From CAVYGN01 sp963796325 (GTDB lineage Bacteria > Spirochaetota > Brevinematia > Brevinematales > JAOACQ01), in NCBI GenBank assembly GCA_963796325.1, contig CAWCLF010000001.1, positions 558,001-622,000 of the forward strand: 64,000 nt of DNA, in the 5' to 3' direction. Below are positions 34,730 through 42,216 of the stretch, piece after piece. Every line of letters begins with the position of its first letter. Position 1 is the stretch's first letter. The position numbers were made by a program, and so were the translations under genes. The notes beneath the pieces were generated by a model that was not told where the DNA came from, ran no database searches, and was given only the letters and a program-made list of their open reading frames with translations.

Positions 34730-35349
34730 TGACCCATTCCCTCCAGCATTTTCTTTTCATTGATCGTGAGCGTGTCGTAATCCATGGGTTCGATGGCGCT
34801 CAAAAGGTAATTGTCAAGCGTGACTATCACTTTGATCTTCATTGAAGGCACCTTGAAGACCTTGAACGTCGCCATGGCAAAATCGGCGTATTCCTTTACC
34901 GAAGTCTTGCCGAGAATGCAGCGGATCGTATCCAGGCGGTAATCTTCAGGGGGAATTTTCTGGAGCAGCGCGAAATACTTGCCGGACAGGGTGAGAGACT
35001 TTATTTTATGGTCATAGAATTTAACATTGTCGATAATGTATGAATTCGTCGAAAACGGATTCATGGCATAGCCGAGCACCGGGAATGTATCGACTTTTGT
35101 CTTATCGGTAACTACTTTGTACTCCGGGACCTGGAGTTTGTTCAGCTGGGCTTTTTCCATCGCCAGGGCGATGATATAGGCGTCAAGGCATTCTTCCGCA
35201 GTTGGATGAATATTGACGTCGCTTAACTGGCTTTGAAGAGTTTCATAATATCCTTCCAAAAGGTATGTATAATCTCCATAGAGATTATAAAAGGATTCGC
35301 CCTCTCCTAGCAAATCCTCGTTAGTCTTGAATAGCCAAACCTCGTTCAT
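34717..35349 (-). CDS. Unknown protein heading the ATP-grasp/GNAT/uvrC operon
   Basis: 210 residues, mixed alpha/beta, no signal peptide, no motif I recognise (NEVWLFKTNEDLLGEGESFYNLYG at the N terminus; ...YDTLTINEKKMLEGMGQWQK at the C terminus). I start it at ATG 35349, where GGAAG precedes. The open frame extends to 35460 but that start lies at the -35 box of a consensus promoter; ATG 35412 is possible but has no ribosome site. It overlaps the ATP-grasp gene by 13 bases, so the products are probably functionally linked. Confidence 0.7.
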   Translation of the reverse strand: MNEVWLFKTNEDLLGEGESFYNLYGDYTYLLEGYYETLQSQLSDVNIHPTAEECLDAYIIALAMEKAQLNKLQVPEYKVVTDKTKVDTFPVLGYAMNPFSTNSYIIDNVKFYDHKIKSLTLSGKYFALLQKIPPEDYRLDTIRCILGKTSVKEYADFAMATFKVFKVPSMKIKVIVTLDNYLLSAIEPMDYDTLTINEKKMLEGMGQWQK

Positions 35350-35431
35350 ATTATATTTCTTCCATACCCGTTTTTGGCGGATATAGCAGTCTTTATACCT
35401 CCTCAATCTCATAATCGCGGATATAAGAGAA

Positions 35432-35460
35432 ATTATAAATATAATTGTGGAATTAATCAA
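35432..35460 (-). promoter_or_regulatory. Promoter of the six-gene operon 35349-29906
   Basis: Minus strand TTGATT (35455-35460), 17 bases, TATAAT (35432-35437, perfect). Transcription would start near 35425. This rules out the longest open-frame start of the first gene. Confidence 0.75.
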
Positions 35461-35507
35461 GATGCTGCCTGATAATTTTCATGCATAGTTCTAAAAAAAA
35501 TATACAG

Positions 35508-35536
35508 TTGAATATTTCACTTTGTAGTGTTACAAT
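35508..35536 (+). promoter_or_regulatory. Promoter of the CsgG/PEGA gene
   Basis: TTGAAT (35508-35513), 17 bases, TACAAT (35531-35536). Transcription would start near 35543, ten bases before the ATG at 35554 and close to the AGGAG site. It is back-to-back with the operon promoter at 35432. Confidence 0.65.
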
Positions 35537-35553
35537 AGTGACAGGAGATTGCA

Positions 35554-36807
35554 ATGACAAAAATAAAAATATCGGCGGCCGTTTTTTTCCTCTCCGTATT
35601 CTTTATATCAGCTGCGAATGCGGATCCCCCGGCCAATAAAATCACCATAGCAGTGCCGGATTTCAAAAACATATCGAAGAACAGGGGTTATGATTTCCTT
35701 GAAAAAACAGTAGCGGAATCATTGACGACAAGTCTCCAGAAAAGCGGCAAGTTCAATATCGTCGAACGACAGTATCTCATGACCATTATGGACGAAAAAA
35801 AGCTTGCCCTGTCCGGCCTTGCCGATGTGGACATAAACGGGGGCAAGAAGATCGGCCAGCTTGTAAGAGCCGAAGAGCTTATCCTCGGCAGCATTTCGTC
35901 GGCAGGTGATAAGGTTGAAATCAATGCCAGGCTTGTCAATGTAGATACCGGCGAAGTGATACTCGCCGAAAAGATAACCGAGAACATGGGCGATAAGCTT
36001 TTTGACAGGATTAATGACCTTGCCGATGAGATCGTTCTCAGGCTGACCGGTGAAAAAACAGGATTCCTCGATTTCGATTCGACCCCCCAGGGATCTGAAG
36101 TGAAGATAGGCGATTCAGTTCTCGGCAATACCCCGATTACCGGGAAGAAAATGAAGATCGGAAAATATACGGCGACGCTTTCGATGGAAAAATTCGGCAT
36201 CAAGACCGTTAATTTTGAAATTAAAGAAAATGAAAAGACATCGCTGAATATTGCTCTTGAACAGAAACAGGAAAAGGTTTTTGAAAACTTTATAACGGCG
36301 CAGTCGCACATGGTTGACATCCTGGGTCCGGATTACCAGCTCGATTGGGGCGTATCGTACGAACGCATGATCGGCAGTTTCTCTATTGGGTTTGAATTCG
36401 GGGGCGTCATGATATGGCACAATTACTCCGATACGAATGCCCCCGGCCCGGTTTTCCAGGAAACGATGCTCCTTTATTACCACAGGGCCGATATAATTGT
36501 CAAGTACTACCTTTTTCCCGATACTTCATTCATAACCCCGTATGCCGGCGCCGGGATCGGGTTTACTCTTATAGACAATACGGTTTACGAGATTAACCAG
36601 ACCCAGTTTTACTGGAAGGGCATCCTGGGAGCATGCTTTTTCCCGTCAGGCAGATTCTCATTTTATATCGAGGCTATATACCATAACATGGGAACCATGA
36701 CGCTAAACGAGAAGAGGTTCAATCCCTTCGGGGATTACAGCCTGGTGCAGAAAACTATACCGCTGCAGAACATACTGCTCGGGCTCGGGTTCCGGATAGG
36801 TTTTTAG
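35554..36807 (+). CDS. CsgG-like, PEGA and beta-barrel envelope protein
   Basis: 417 residues with three parts. A signal peptide is followed by a CsgG/FlgO-like domain (ITIAVPDFKNISKNRGYDFLEKTVAESLTTSLQKSGKFNIVERQYLMTIMDEK, residues 27-160). Next comes a PEGA domain (TGFLDFDSTPQGSEVKIGDSVLGNTPI...IGKYTATLSMEKFG, about 167-230), and finally a beta-barrel of about 170 residues ending GLGFRIGF, an outer-membrane C-terminal signature. Cys for lipidation is absent. Probably an outer-membrane or periplasmic assembly. A second protein with the same architecture is at 50273-51667. Confidence 0.8.
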   Translation: MTKIKISAAVFFLSVFFISAANADPPANKITIAVPDFKNISKNRGYDFLEKTVAESLTTSLQKSGKFNIVERQYLMTIMDEKKLALSGLADVDINGGKKIGQLVRAEELILGSISSAGDKVEINARLVNVDTGEVILAEKITENMGDKLFDRINDLADEIVLRLTGEKTGFLDFDSTPQGSEVKIGDSVLGNTPITGKKMKIGKYTATLSMEKFGIKTVNFEIKENEKTSLNIALEQKQEKVFENFITAQSHMVDILGPDYQLDWGVSYERMIGSFSIGFEFGGVMIWHNYSDTNAPGPVFQETMLLYYHRADIIVKYYLFPDTSFITPYAGAGIGFTLIDNTVYEINQTQFYWKGILGACFFPSGRFSFYIEAIYHNMGTMTLNEKRFNPFGDYSLVQKTIPLQNILLGLGFRIGF

Positions 36808-36831
36808 ATAAGTTTCGAGAGGTGAAATCCT

Positions 36832-37293
36832 ATGAAGACATATATTATTACATGTATTTTTGCCGCTGCGGTTCTGACGCTCTGCGCCTGCAAGACTTCC
36901 CCCGAGTCGCAGGCAAACCCTATATTTATTAGTACCCAGCTGATTAATGTAAGCTCGCCGACGAACGGCCAGACAGTCACGACAAACTATCCCGATTTTT
37001 CATGGCAGGTATCGGGACAAAGATATGAAGTTGCAGCTGTTTTTACAAAGCATATCCAGGTTTCGGGCAAGCAGATCCAGAATACGAACGACTGTATAGG
37101 CATGTGGGATACCGGCATGACGGGAACTGACGGCAGTGTGAATTATTCCGAGTTCAGGGAGGTGTCGGGGGGATTGATAACCGGGAGCCAGGCTGCGCCT
37201 CTCGCAGGCGGAACATATTACTGGGCTGTCTGGGCCTATGATTCGGGAATGGTAATTACCAATTCGAGCGCTGAAATAACCTTTAAATATTAA
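36832..37293 (+). CDS. Lipoprotein of unknown function
   Basis: 153 residues. The lipobox LCAC gives a lipidated Cys20. The mature part is beta-rich with a fibronectin-like start (SSPTNGQTVTTNYPDFSWQVSGQRYEVAAVFTKHI) and a final GGTYYWAVWAYDSG...AEITFKY, the strand pattern of an Ig/Fn3-type domain. GAGGTG precedes the ATG; 24 bases after the CsgG/PEGA gene, so one transcript. Probably displayed on the envelope with that protein. Confidence 0.78.
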   Translation: MKTYIITCIFAAAVLTLCACKTSPESQANPIFISTQLINVSSPTNGQTVTTNYPDFSWQVSGQRYEVAAVFTKHIQVSGKQIQNTNDCIGMWDTGMTGTDGSVNYSEFREVSGGLITGSQAAPLAGGTYYWAVWAYDSGMVITNSSAEITFKY

Positions 37294-39585
37294 TCAGCCG
37301 TTCATGACGTCAAGTATCTGTTTGGATCCGTCCGACAGGGTGTCCATATTTTTTGATATTGTTTCAAGCGACTTGATGATGCTTTCAACGCCGTCCTTCT
37401 GTCCCTCGAAACTCTGAAGGCTTTCCTGGCCGGTAGTCGCCGAATCCTTTACGTTGGTTACGACTTCCGTAAGTGTTCTGCCGATCTCTTCAGCGTTCTT
37501 TTTCGTTGAATCGGATAATTTTTTTATTTCCCTGGCTATGATTGAAAATCCGGCGCCGTATTCGCCGGCGTGGGTAGCCTCTATCGAGGCGTTAAGGGCG
37601 ACCAGGTTTACCGTTGAAGAAATTTCATTTATCATGGATATGATTTTGAGGATCCTGTTGATGTTGAGCGAGGCTTTCTCGATAATGTTATTTGTTTCCT
37701 TTATCTTCTGGTAGGTGTCCTGTGTTTTTTCAGCCATTTCCCTGATGAATTTCATCCTCTCCGCGCTTAAAAGGGCGACCTGCCTGATGGAATCTATCAT
37801 TGGTTTGACCACAGCTTCAATATTCGTGTTGCGTTTTTCAAGTTTATTTTCAGCTTCCCTGCTTCTTTTGATAAGCTGGCCTCCTTCCAGCGACCCTGAG
37901 ATCTGGGTGTAAGCGGTTTCATAAACGATGCCGTCCATAGGACCGGCTTCCATTAAAATGAAGCCCAGCTGTTCGGTTTTAAAGTAAAGGCTTTCAAGAA
38001 TCATCGTGTACCTCCGCCCGGATGGCAGGAGGTTCTGGGGAATAAGCATTTTACTCTGGTAACGGGCTTCATCGGTTCCGGGAATTATCTTATGTCCGTC
38101 CGTGTAGGCAGTTAAAATCCTGCTGTATTCCGGGACCGGGGACGGGTCGTCGAAAAGGCATATATAAAAACTCGGTATATTGAAGCGCGGGAGTTCGTTT
38201 AGAACGACTTCCTCGAGTTCGGCAATATCGAAAGCCGTTGAAAGGGCCTGCCCCAGCATTGAGAGCTGAAAGCTCATTTTTTCCGAGTTGAGCTTCCTCA
38301 CGGAAACGACGCGGAGAGTCAGGTCGCTGATGAAAAGATGGGCCTTCTGGAAAAGGCTGTCTGCTTTTAAAAAGTCGTTTTCCGTTCCGATCAGCGGCAG
38401 GGCGGAATCCCTGAGGGCTGTAATTATTCCATGCCATGAAGGTATATCGCCGCCCCGGGAAGCAATCTCATTCATAATATTTTCGAGAGTGGAGATGAAT
38501 ATTCCGTCTTTGCACTCGGTAATATCTGAATAAAAGGAATCCAGAAGCTTCTGTATCAATTCGGTATTTAAAATATTTACGCCCGTATTCGTGGAATTCG
38601 TCATATTTGCCAGGATCATCATTTTTTCTCCGGACAGCGCCGGCCTGTAATCGGTTTTCGATCTTGAAAATGCGATAGGGTTGAAATGCTGTATCGAAGA
38701 GGGTTTGCAGCCGCAGGACTGGCGGATTGAAACTTCGGTAGGCAGATAATCGTTGCCGATAAATGACGATTTTCCTTCCAGCATATCGATGAGTATTTCA
38801 CCCGCCCTTTTTGCCTGCTCGTAAATGGGCTGGCGGACCGTTGACAGGGGAGGTGAAAATGCCGCCGCATCTTCGATATCGTCAAACCCTGCAACTGCGA
38901 CAGAACCGGGAACTTCGATATTCCTCTTTATGAGTTCCTTCATGGCGCCCAGGGCCATATTGTCGTTGGATGCTATAATGGCGCGGAAATCGGCATGTTT
39001 TTCATCGAGCCACACCCTCACCGCTTCCATGCCTGAAGCTTCCATATAATTTCCGGTGTATACCAGATCCGGATCGAACGGCAGACCCGCTTTTTCAACC
39101 GTTTCCCTGAAAACCGAAAATCTTTCGGCGGCGTCCTCGTTTCCCTCGGGCCCGCGGATGAAAGCGATTTTTTTATAATGATGCTCTTCAGCCATATGTA
39201 TTATTAAGTTCCTTAAACCGGCATGGTTATCTACCATAACGCTCGTAATGCCTTCGATGGGGCCTCCGATGCTTACCATCGGCAGGGGCTTGAAACTGCC
39301 GCAAAAATCCTGGAATTCTTCTTTCGGAATATAATTGCCGATAGTGCCCCCGGTAAACACTATTCCGTCTATCGAATTCTGGTTAAGGAACCGGTAGATC
39401 ATATTCCTTGATTTTTCATACCTGTTGTTCGGCGAGGAACCGATTGAACCGCCCGCCGCGCATATGAAGTTGGCGTCTCTTTCCTCGGCAGCCCTGGCCA
39501 ATCCATGCCAGACGGACGACTGGTAGCTGCCCGCTCCGGACAGGCCGTCGATAATGAGGCCGATGGTAAATCTGGATCCATGCAT
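37294..39585 (-). CDS. Soluble LacI-type sensor fused to chemoreceptor signalling domain
   Basis: 763 residues. Residues 1-290 are a LacI/GalR-type periplasmic-binding fold without a DNA-binding head: TIGLIIDGLSGAGSYQSSVWHGLARAA, VDNHAGLRNLIIHMAEEHHYKKIAFIRGPE, AIIASNDNMALGAMKELIKR, VAVAGFDDIEDAAAFSPPLSTVRQP. A GAF-like region follows (about 330-560). The last 190 residues are an MCP hairpin (INEISSTVNLVALNASIEATHAGEYGAGFSIIAREIKKLSD). There is no signal peptide, membrane helix or HAMP domain. It would sense a cytoplasmic ligand and signal to CheW/CheA. Confidence 0.88.
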   Translation of the reverse strand: MHGSRFTIGLIIDGLSGAGSYQSSVWHGLARAAEERDANFICAAGGSIGSSPNNRYEKSRNMIYRFLNQNSIDGIVFTGGTIGNYIPKEEFQDFCGSFKPLPMVSIGGPIEGITSVMVDNHAGLRNLIIHMAEEHHYKKIAFIRGPEGNEDAAERFSVFRETVEKAGLPFDPDLVYTGNYMEASGMEAVRVWLDEKHADFRAIIASNDNMALGAMKELIKRNIEVPGSVAVAGFDDIEDAAAFSPPLSTVRQPIYEQAKRAGEILIDMLEGKSSFIGNDYLPTEVSIRQSCGCKPSSIQHFNPIAFSRSKTDYRPALSGEKMMILANMTNSTNTGVNILNTELIQKLLDSFYSDITECKDGIFISTLENIMNEIASRGGDIPSWHGIITALRDSALPLIGTENDFLKADSLFQKAHLFISDLTLRVVSVRKLNSEKMSFQLSMLGQALSTAFDIAELEEVVLNELPRFNIPSFYICLFDDPSPVPEYSRILTAYTDGHKIIPGTDEARYQSKMLIPQNLLPSGRRYTMILESLYFKTEQLGFILMEAGPMDGIVYETAYTQISGSLEGGQLIKRSREAENKLEKRNTNIEAVVKPMIDSIRQVALLSAERMKFIREMAEKTQDTYQKIKETNNIIEKASLNINRILKIISMINEISSTVNLVALNASIEATHAGEYGAGFSIIAREIKKLSDSTKKNAEEIGRTLTEVVTNVKDSATTGQESLQSFEGQKDGVESIIKSLETISKNMDTLSDGSKQILDVMNG

Positions 39586-39678
39586 TTTATGATCCTCTAT
39601 ATTTAGATTATAACCCCATCCATAAAAAAATGAAAAAATAATGCATATTATCTTCTGGAATATCGGATTTCAAATGTC

Positions 39679-40293
39679 TTAAAGTGTAATTTTCTCAAGG
39701 CGCATTTTTAAACCTTTTGCAATGCTTTCAGGACTGTCAACCTTGATGCAGTTGATCCCAAGCGACGATGCCGCAGAGATGTTGACATCGAGATCGTCAA
39801 GGAATAAAGCCTGCCGGGGGGTTACGCCGCAGGTTTGAAGGATGTACCTGAAAAGCCGTTTTTCAGGTTTCCTCATTTTAAGCTCATATGATGTATAGAT
39901 TTTCTCAAATTTTTTAAAAACATCCCGGTATAATTCTTTCCAGACCGGATGATGAATTTCATTGGTGTTTGTAAGAGCGACGACCATATAATTTTTTACG
40001 AGCCTTTCGATCAGTTCCGGGATTCCGGGAATTACGCCTTTATAAATGGAGTTCCACCCTTTAATAAAGTCGTCATAAGAAAGCCCGCCGCCTAAAATTG
40101 CATTGACATGTTCGTAATATGCTGTTTTACCGATCATACCCCTTTCAAAATTATCGTAAAAGGAATCGAATTTAAACATTTTTTTAACTTTTGACGGGTC
40201 CAGGTCCAGGGAAGCCGCCCAGTTTTCGAACATATTATCGAATGATATTGAAATGACGACGTTGCCCAGGTCGAAAATTATGAGTTTGATCAA
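39679..40293 (-). CDS. HAD-superfamily phosphatase (YihX-like)
   Basis: 204 residues. HAD motifs: FDLGNVV at the N terminus (nucleophile Asp9 with Asn in place of the second Asp, as in YihX), VALTNTNEIH (motif II), KMRKPEKRLF (Lys of motif III), and ALFLDDLDVNISAA (motif IV). YihX removes phosphate from glucose 1-phosphate; the substrate here is unknown. Overlaps the lipoprotein gene by the ATGA junction. Confidence 0.87.
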   Translation of the reverse strand: MIKLIIFDLGNVVISISFDNMFENWAASLDLDPSKVKKMFKFDSFYDNFERGMIGKTAYYEHVNAILGGGLSYDDFIKGWNSIYKGVIPGIPELIERLVKNYMVVALTNTNEIHHPVWKELYRDVFKKFEKIYTSYELKMRKPEKRLFRYILQTCGVTPRQALFLDDLDVNISAASSLGINCIKVDSPESIAKGLKMRLEKITL

Positions 40294-40655
40294 TCGTATT
40301 CCTTGAGATGCCAGTTTTTATCCTTGCCGAAAAACAGGACAGCATCGGCGTCCAGAACCGCGTAAGCGCCTTTCCTCCAGAAAACTACATTCGGAATGAA
40401 ATCGCGCCTGTTTTTTTTAATATAACCGTAAAAATTCCTCAAAGCCGTAATTCCTATCCTGACTTTCGCCTTGGATATGCCGTCCTTTTTCTCGAAAAGG
40501 ACTTTCTCAACCTTGATAAAGTCAATCCTGACGCCCTCGTAAGAGGATTCTTCCTTTATTATCCTTGCGACATCCATCTCAGCCGGAGTTTTATAGGCGC
40601 TGCAGGCTGAAAATGACAGGATAAGGATTGCGGATGCTATTAACAGCTTTGTCAT
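40290..40655 (-). CDS. Small lipoprotein
   Basis: 121 residues; lipobox SFSAC with Cys18. The mature part (ARIIKEESSYEGVRIDFIKVEKVLFEKKDGISKAKVRIGITAL...YAVLDADAVLFFGKDKNWHLKEYD) has the cystatin-like strand pattern of small export-associated lipoproteins. Function unknown. It overlaps the downstream HAD gene by four bases. Confidence 0.75.
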   Translation of the reverse strand: MTKLLIASAILILSFSACSAYKTPAEMDVARIIKEESSYEGVRIDFIKVEKVLFEKKDGISKAKVRIGITALRNFYGYIKKNRRDFIPNVVFWRKGAYAVLDADAVLFFGKDKNWHLKEYD

Positions 40656-40726
40656 GGTTGTCTCCTGAAATTAGTTAGGCATGGAAATTTTAAGCCATGG
40701 TCTTTTTTTATTCAACTATCCGCCGT

Positions 40727-40810
40727 AGTCGAGAGTCAAAAGTCGGCAATAAGGGGGCTTTGCGGTTCGACTCTCGACTTTTGACTGCCGACTGCCGACT
40801 ATTTTTTTTA
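40727..40810. repeat. Inverted repeat of a GAC/GTC-rich motif before padR
   Basis: A core AGTCAAAAGTCG (40735-40745 region) recurs in reverse orientation as CGACTTTTGACT near 40776-40787. Both are flanked by GTCGAG/CTCGAC or GTCGGC/GCCGAC units, and the right end repeats ACTGCCG twice before a run of eight T. It could fold as a long hairpin and end transcription toward padR; I see no coding role. Confidence 0.6.
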
Positions 40811-40815
40811 TAATC

Positions 40816-40861
40816 TTGACATTGAATAATATTTTATTGTATAATATACAAGCTTGTATAT
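40816..40861 (+). promoter_or_regulatory. padR promoter with overlapping 18-bp palindromic operator
   Basis: Perfect TTGACA (40816-40821) and perfect TATAAT (40840-40845) with an 18-base spacer. A flawless 18-bp palindrome, ATATACAAGCTTGTATAT (40844-40861), overlaps the end of the -10 box and the start site. A nearly identical site stands before the methyltransferase gene. This is the expected layout for autorepression by a PadR regulator. Confidence 0.9.
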
Positions 40862-40876
40862 AAAAGAGGTTACGTG

Positions 40877-41416
40877 ATGTCGACAAGGCTTGCCATCCTG
40901 GGTCTCTTAAAGGATAAACCGCTTTACGGGTATGAATTAAAGAAAATAATCGAGATGAACATGGGCGACTGGACATCGATAGCTTTCGGTTCCATATATT
41001 TTGCGCTGAAAAAGCTCAGGGAAGAAGGCCTCGTCGAAATCGAGAGCGAAGAAGCTGTCGGGAACAGGCCGTCGAGGAGCATATATAAAATAACGGACAT
41101 GGGCCGGGCGAGTTTCACCGCTCTCTTAAGGGAGGTCTGGCAGAACTATGAAAGGGAATATTTTTCCCTGGATATTGCCCTGGCGTTCTCAGGCGAGCTG
41201 CCTGTCCTCGAAATCGAAAAGTATGTCAATAAAAGGATAAACATCCTTGAAAATATCGCGAAGCATCTGGCCCATCATAAAGAGGAACAGCTGGCCAAGC
41301 CGGGAATTCCAGGGATGGCGAAGGCCGTATTTTCACATTCGGAATACCATGTAAGGGCTGAACTGGAATGGCTTAAAAGCCTCATCCCGGCCTTCGGCAG
41401 GGGAGAATTGCCGTAA
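40877..41416 (+). CDS. PadR-family transcriptional repressor
   Basis: 179 residues. Winged helix of the PadR type: STRLAILGLLKDKPLYGYELKKIIEMNMGDWTSIAFGSIYFALKKLREEGLVEIESEE...NRPSRSIYKITDMG (residues 2-75), then the PadR C-terminal helical dimerisation part. ATG 40877 is preceded by GAGG (spacing 8) and immediately by an in-frame GTG. It controls its own promoter and probably the methyltransferase 72 bases downstream, judged from the shared operator. Confidence 0.9.
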   Translation: MSTRLAILGLLKDKPLYGYELKKIIEMNMGDWTSIAFGSIYFALKKLREEGLVEIESEEAVGNRPSRSIYKITDMGRASFTALLREVWQNYEREYFSLDIALAFSGELPVLEIEKYVNKRINILENIAKHLAHHKEEQLAKPGIPGMAKAVFSHSEYHVRAELEWLKSLIPAFGRGELP

Positions 41417-41442
41417 TTTATCGGTGTTTTTTTATGGGGTAA

Positions 41443-41460
41443 ATATACAAGATTGTATAT
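41443..41460 (+). promoter_or_regulatory. Second PadR operator, before the methyltransferase gene
   Basis: ATATACAAGATTGTATAT: the same sequence as the padR operator except for one central base. It lies 28 bases before ATG 41489. TATATT at 41458-41463 could be a -10 box, but no good -35 stands 17 bases upstream. Confidence 0.85.
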
Positions 41461-41488
41461 ATTATGTAATATATATAAGGAGGAATAT

Positions 41489-42148
41489 ATGATCAGAGCA
41501 AGAATTCCTGAAACAGGAACGGGGATAACCGGTGAAGCAGTAGTTGAGGATTATGACGAATTCCAGAGGGGAATGAGGAAAAGGGGCCTTGTCTGGACTA
41601 AAGAGCTCACAAAATCAGGGATAACGGCGGGCAGAGCCCTGGAAATAGGCCCCGGGCCGGGTTATGCGGGCCTCGAATGGCTGAAAAATACCGCCGGCAC
41701 GTCTCTTACGGGCCTCGAGATAAGCCCTGATATGAAGAGACTTGCCGAAAAGAACGCAGGAGAATACGGCTTCATGGACAGGGTTCGTTATGTACTGTCT
41801 GACGCTTCGAAGAGGTTCCCGTTCGAAGACGGATCTTTCGACGCCGTCTTTTCGACGGGATCGCTTCATGAATGGCCGAAGCCTGTTGAAGCCTTTAATG
41901 AGATCGGGAGGGTTTTAAAAAAAGGAGGGTTATTTTTAATAGGAGATTTGAAGAGGAACATCAATCCCTTTATGGTTGTGATTATGAAATCCATGGCTGT
42001 GAAAAAATCCATGAAACTCGGGCTCATATCGAGCATCAGGTCGGCCTATATCCTGAGTGAGGCGACCGAATTATTGAGGAACAGCAGCCTTGCCGATTAT
42101 TCTGTGGCAGAGAGTCCCTTCGGAATCGTGATCACAGGCGTTAAATGA
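41489..42148 (+). CDS. SAM-dependent class I methyltransferase
   Basis: 219 residues. Motif I LEIGPGPGYAGLEWL (about 51-65), acidic loop LEISPDMKRLAEKNA, SDASKRFPFEDGSFDAVFSTGSLHEWP (motifs II/III of Methyltransf_11/25), and EIGRVLKKGGLFLIGDL. The target is unknown. Preceded by AAGGAGG and by the PadR operator, so probably induced by the ligand of that repressor. A shorter start than the open frame was chosen because of the ribosome site and because the operator lies in the extension. Confidence 0.9.
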   Translation: MIRARIPETGTGITGEAVVEDYDEFQRGMRKRGLVWTKELTKSGITAGRALEIGPGPGYAGLEWLKNTAGTSLTGLEISPDMKRLAEKNAGEYGFMDRVRYVLSDASKRFPFEDGSFDAVFSTGSLHEWPKPVEAFNEIGRVLKKGGLFLIGDLKRNINPFMVVIMKSMAVKKSMKLGLISSIRSAYILSEATELLRNSSLADYSVAESPFGIVITGVK

Positions 42149-42158
42149 TTGCCCCTGT

Positions 42159-42187
42159 TTGATAAATAACCGCCCATCGTATATAAT
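42159..42187 (+). promoter_or_regulatory. lepA promoter
   Basis: TTGATA (42159-42164), 17 bases, TATAAT (42182-42187, perfect). Transcription would start near 42194, leaving a 22-base leader. Confidence 0.8.
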
Positions 42188-42216
42188 AATCTTGAGCGAA
42201 TTTCACCGGAGCGGTT

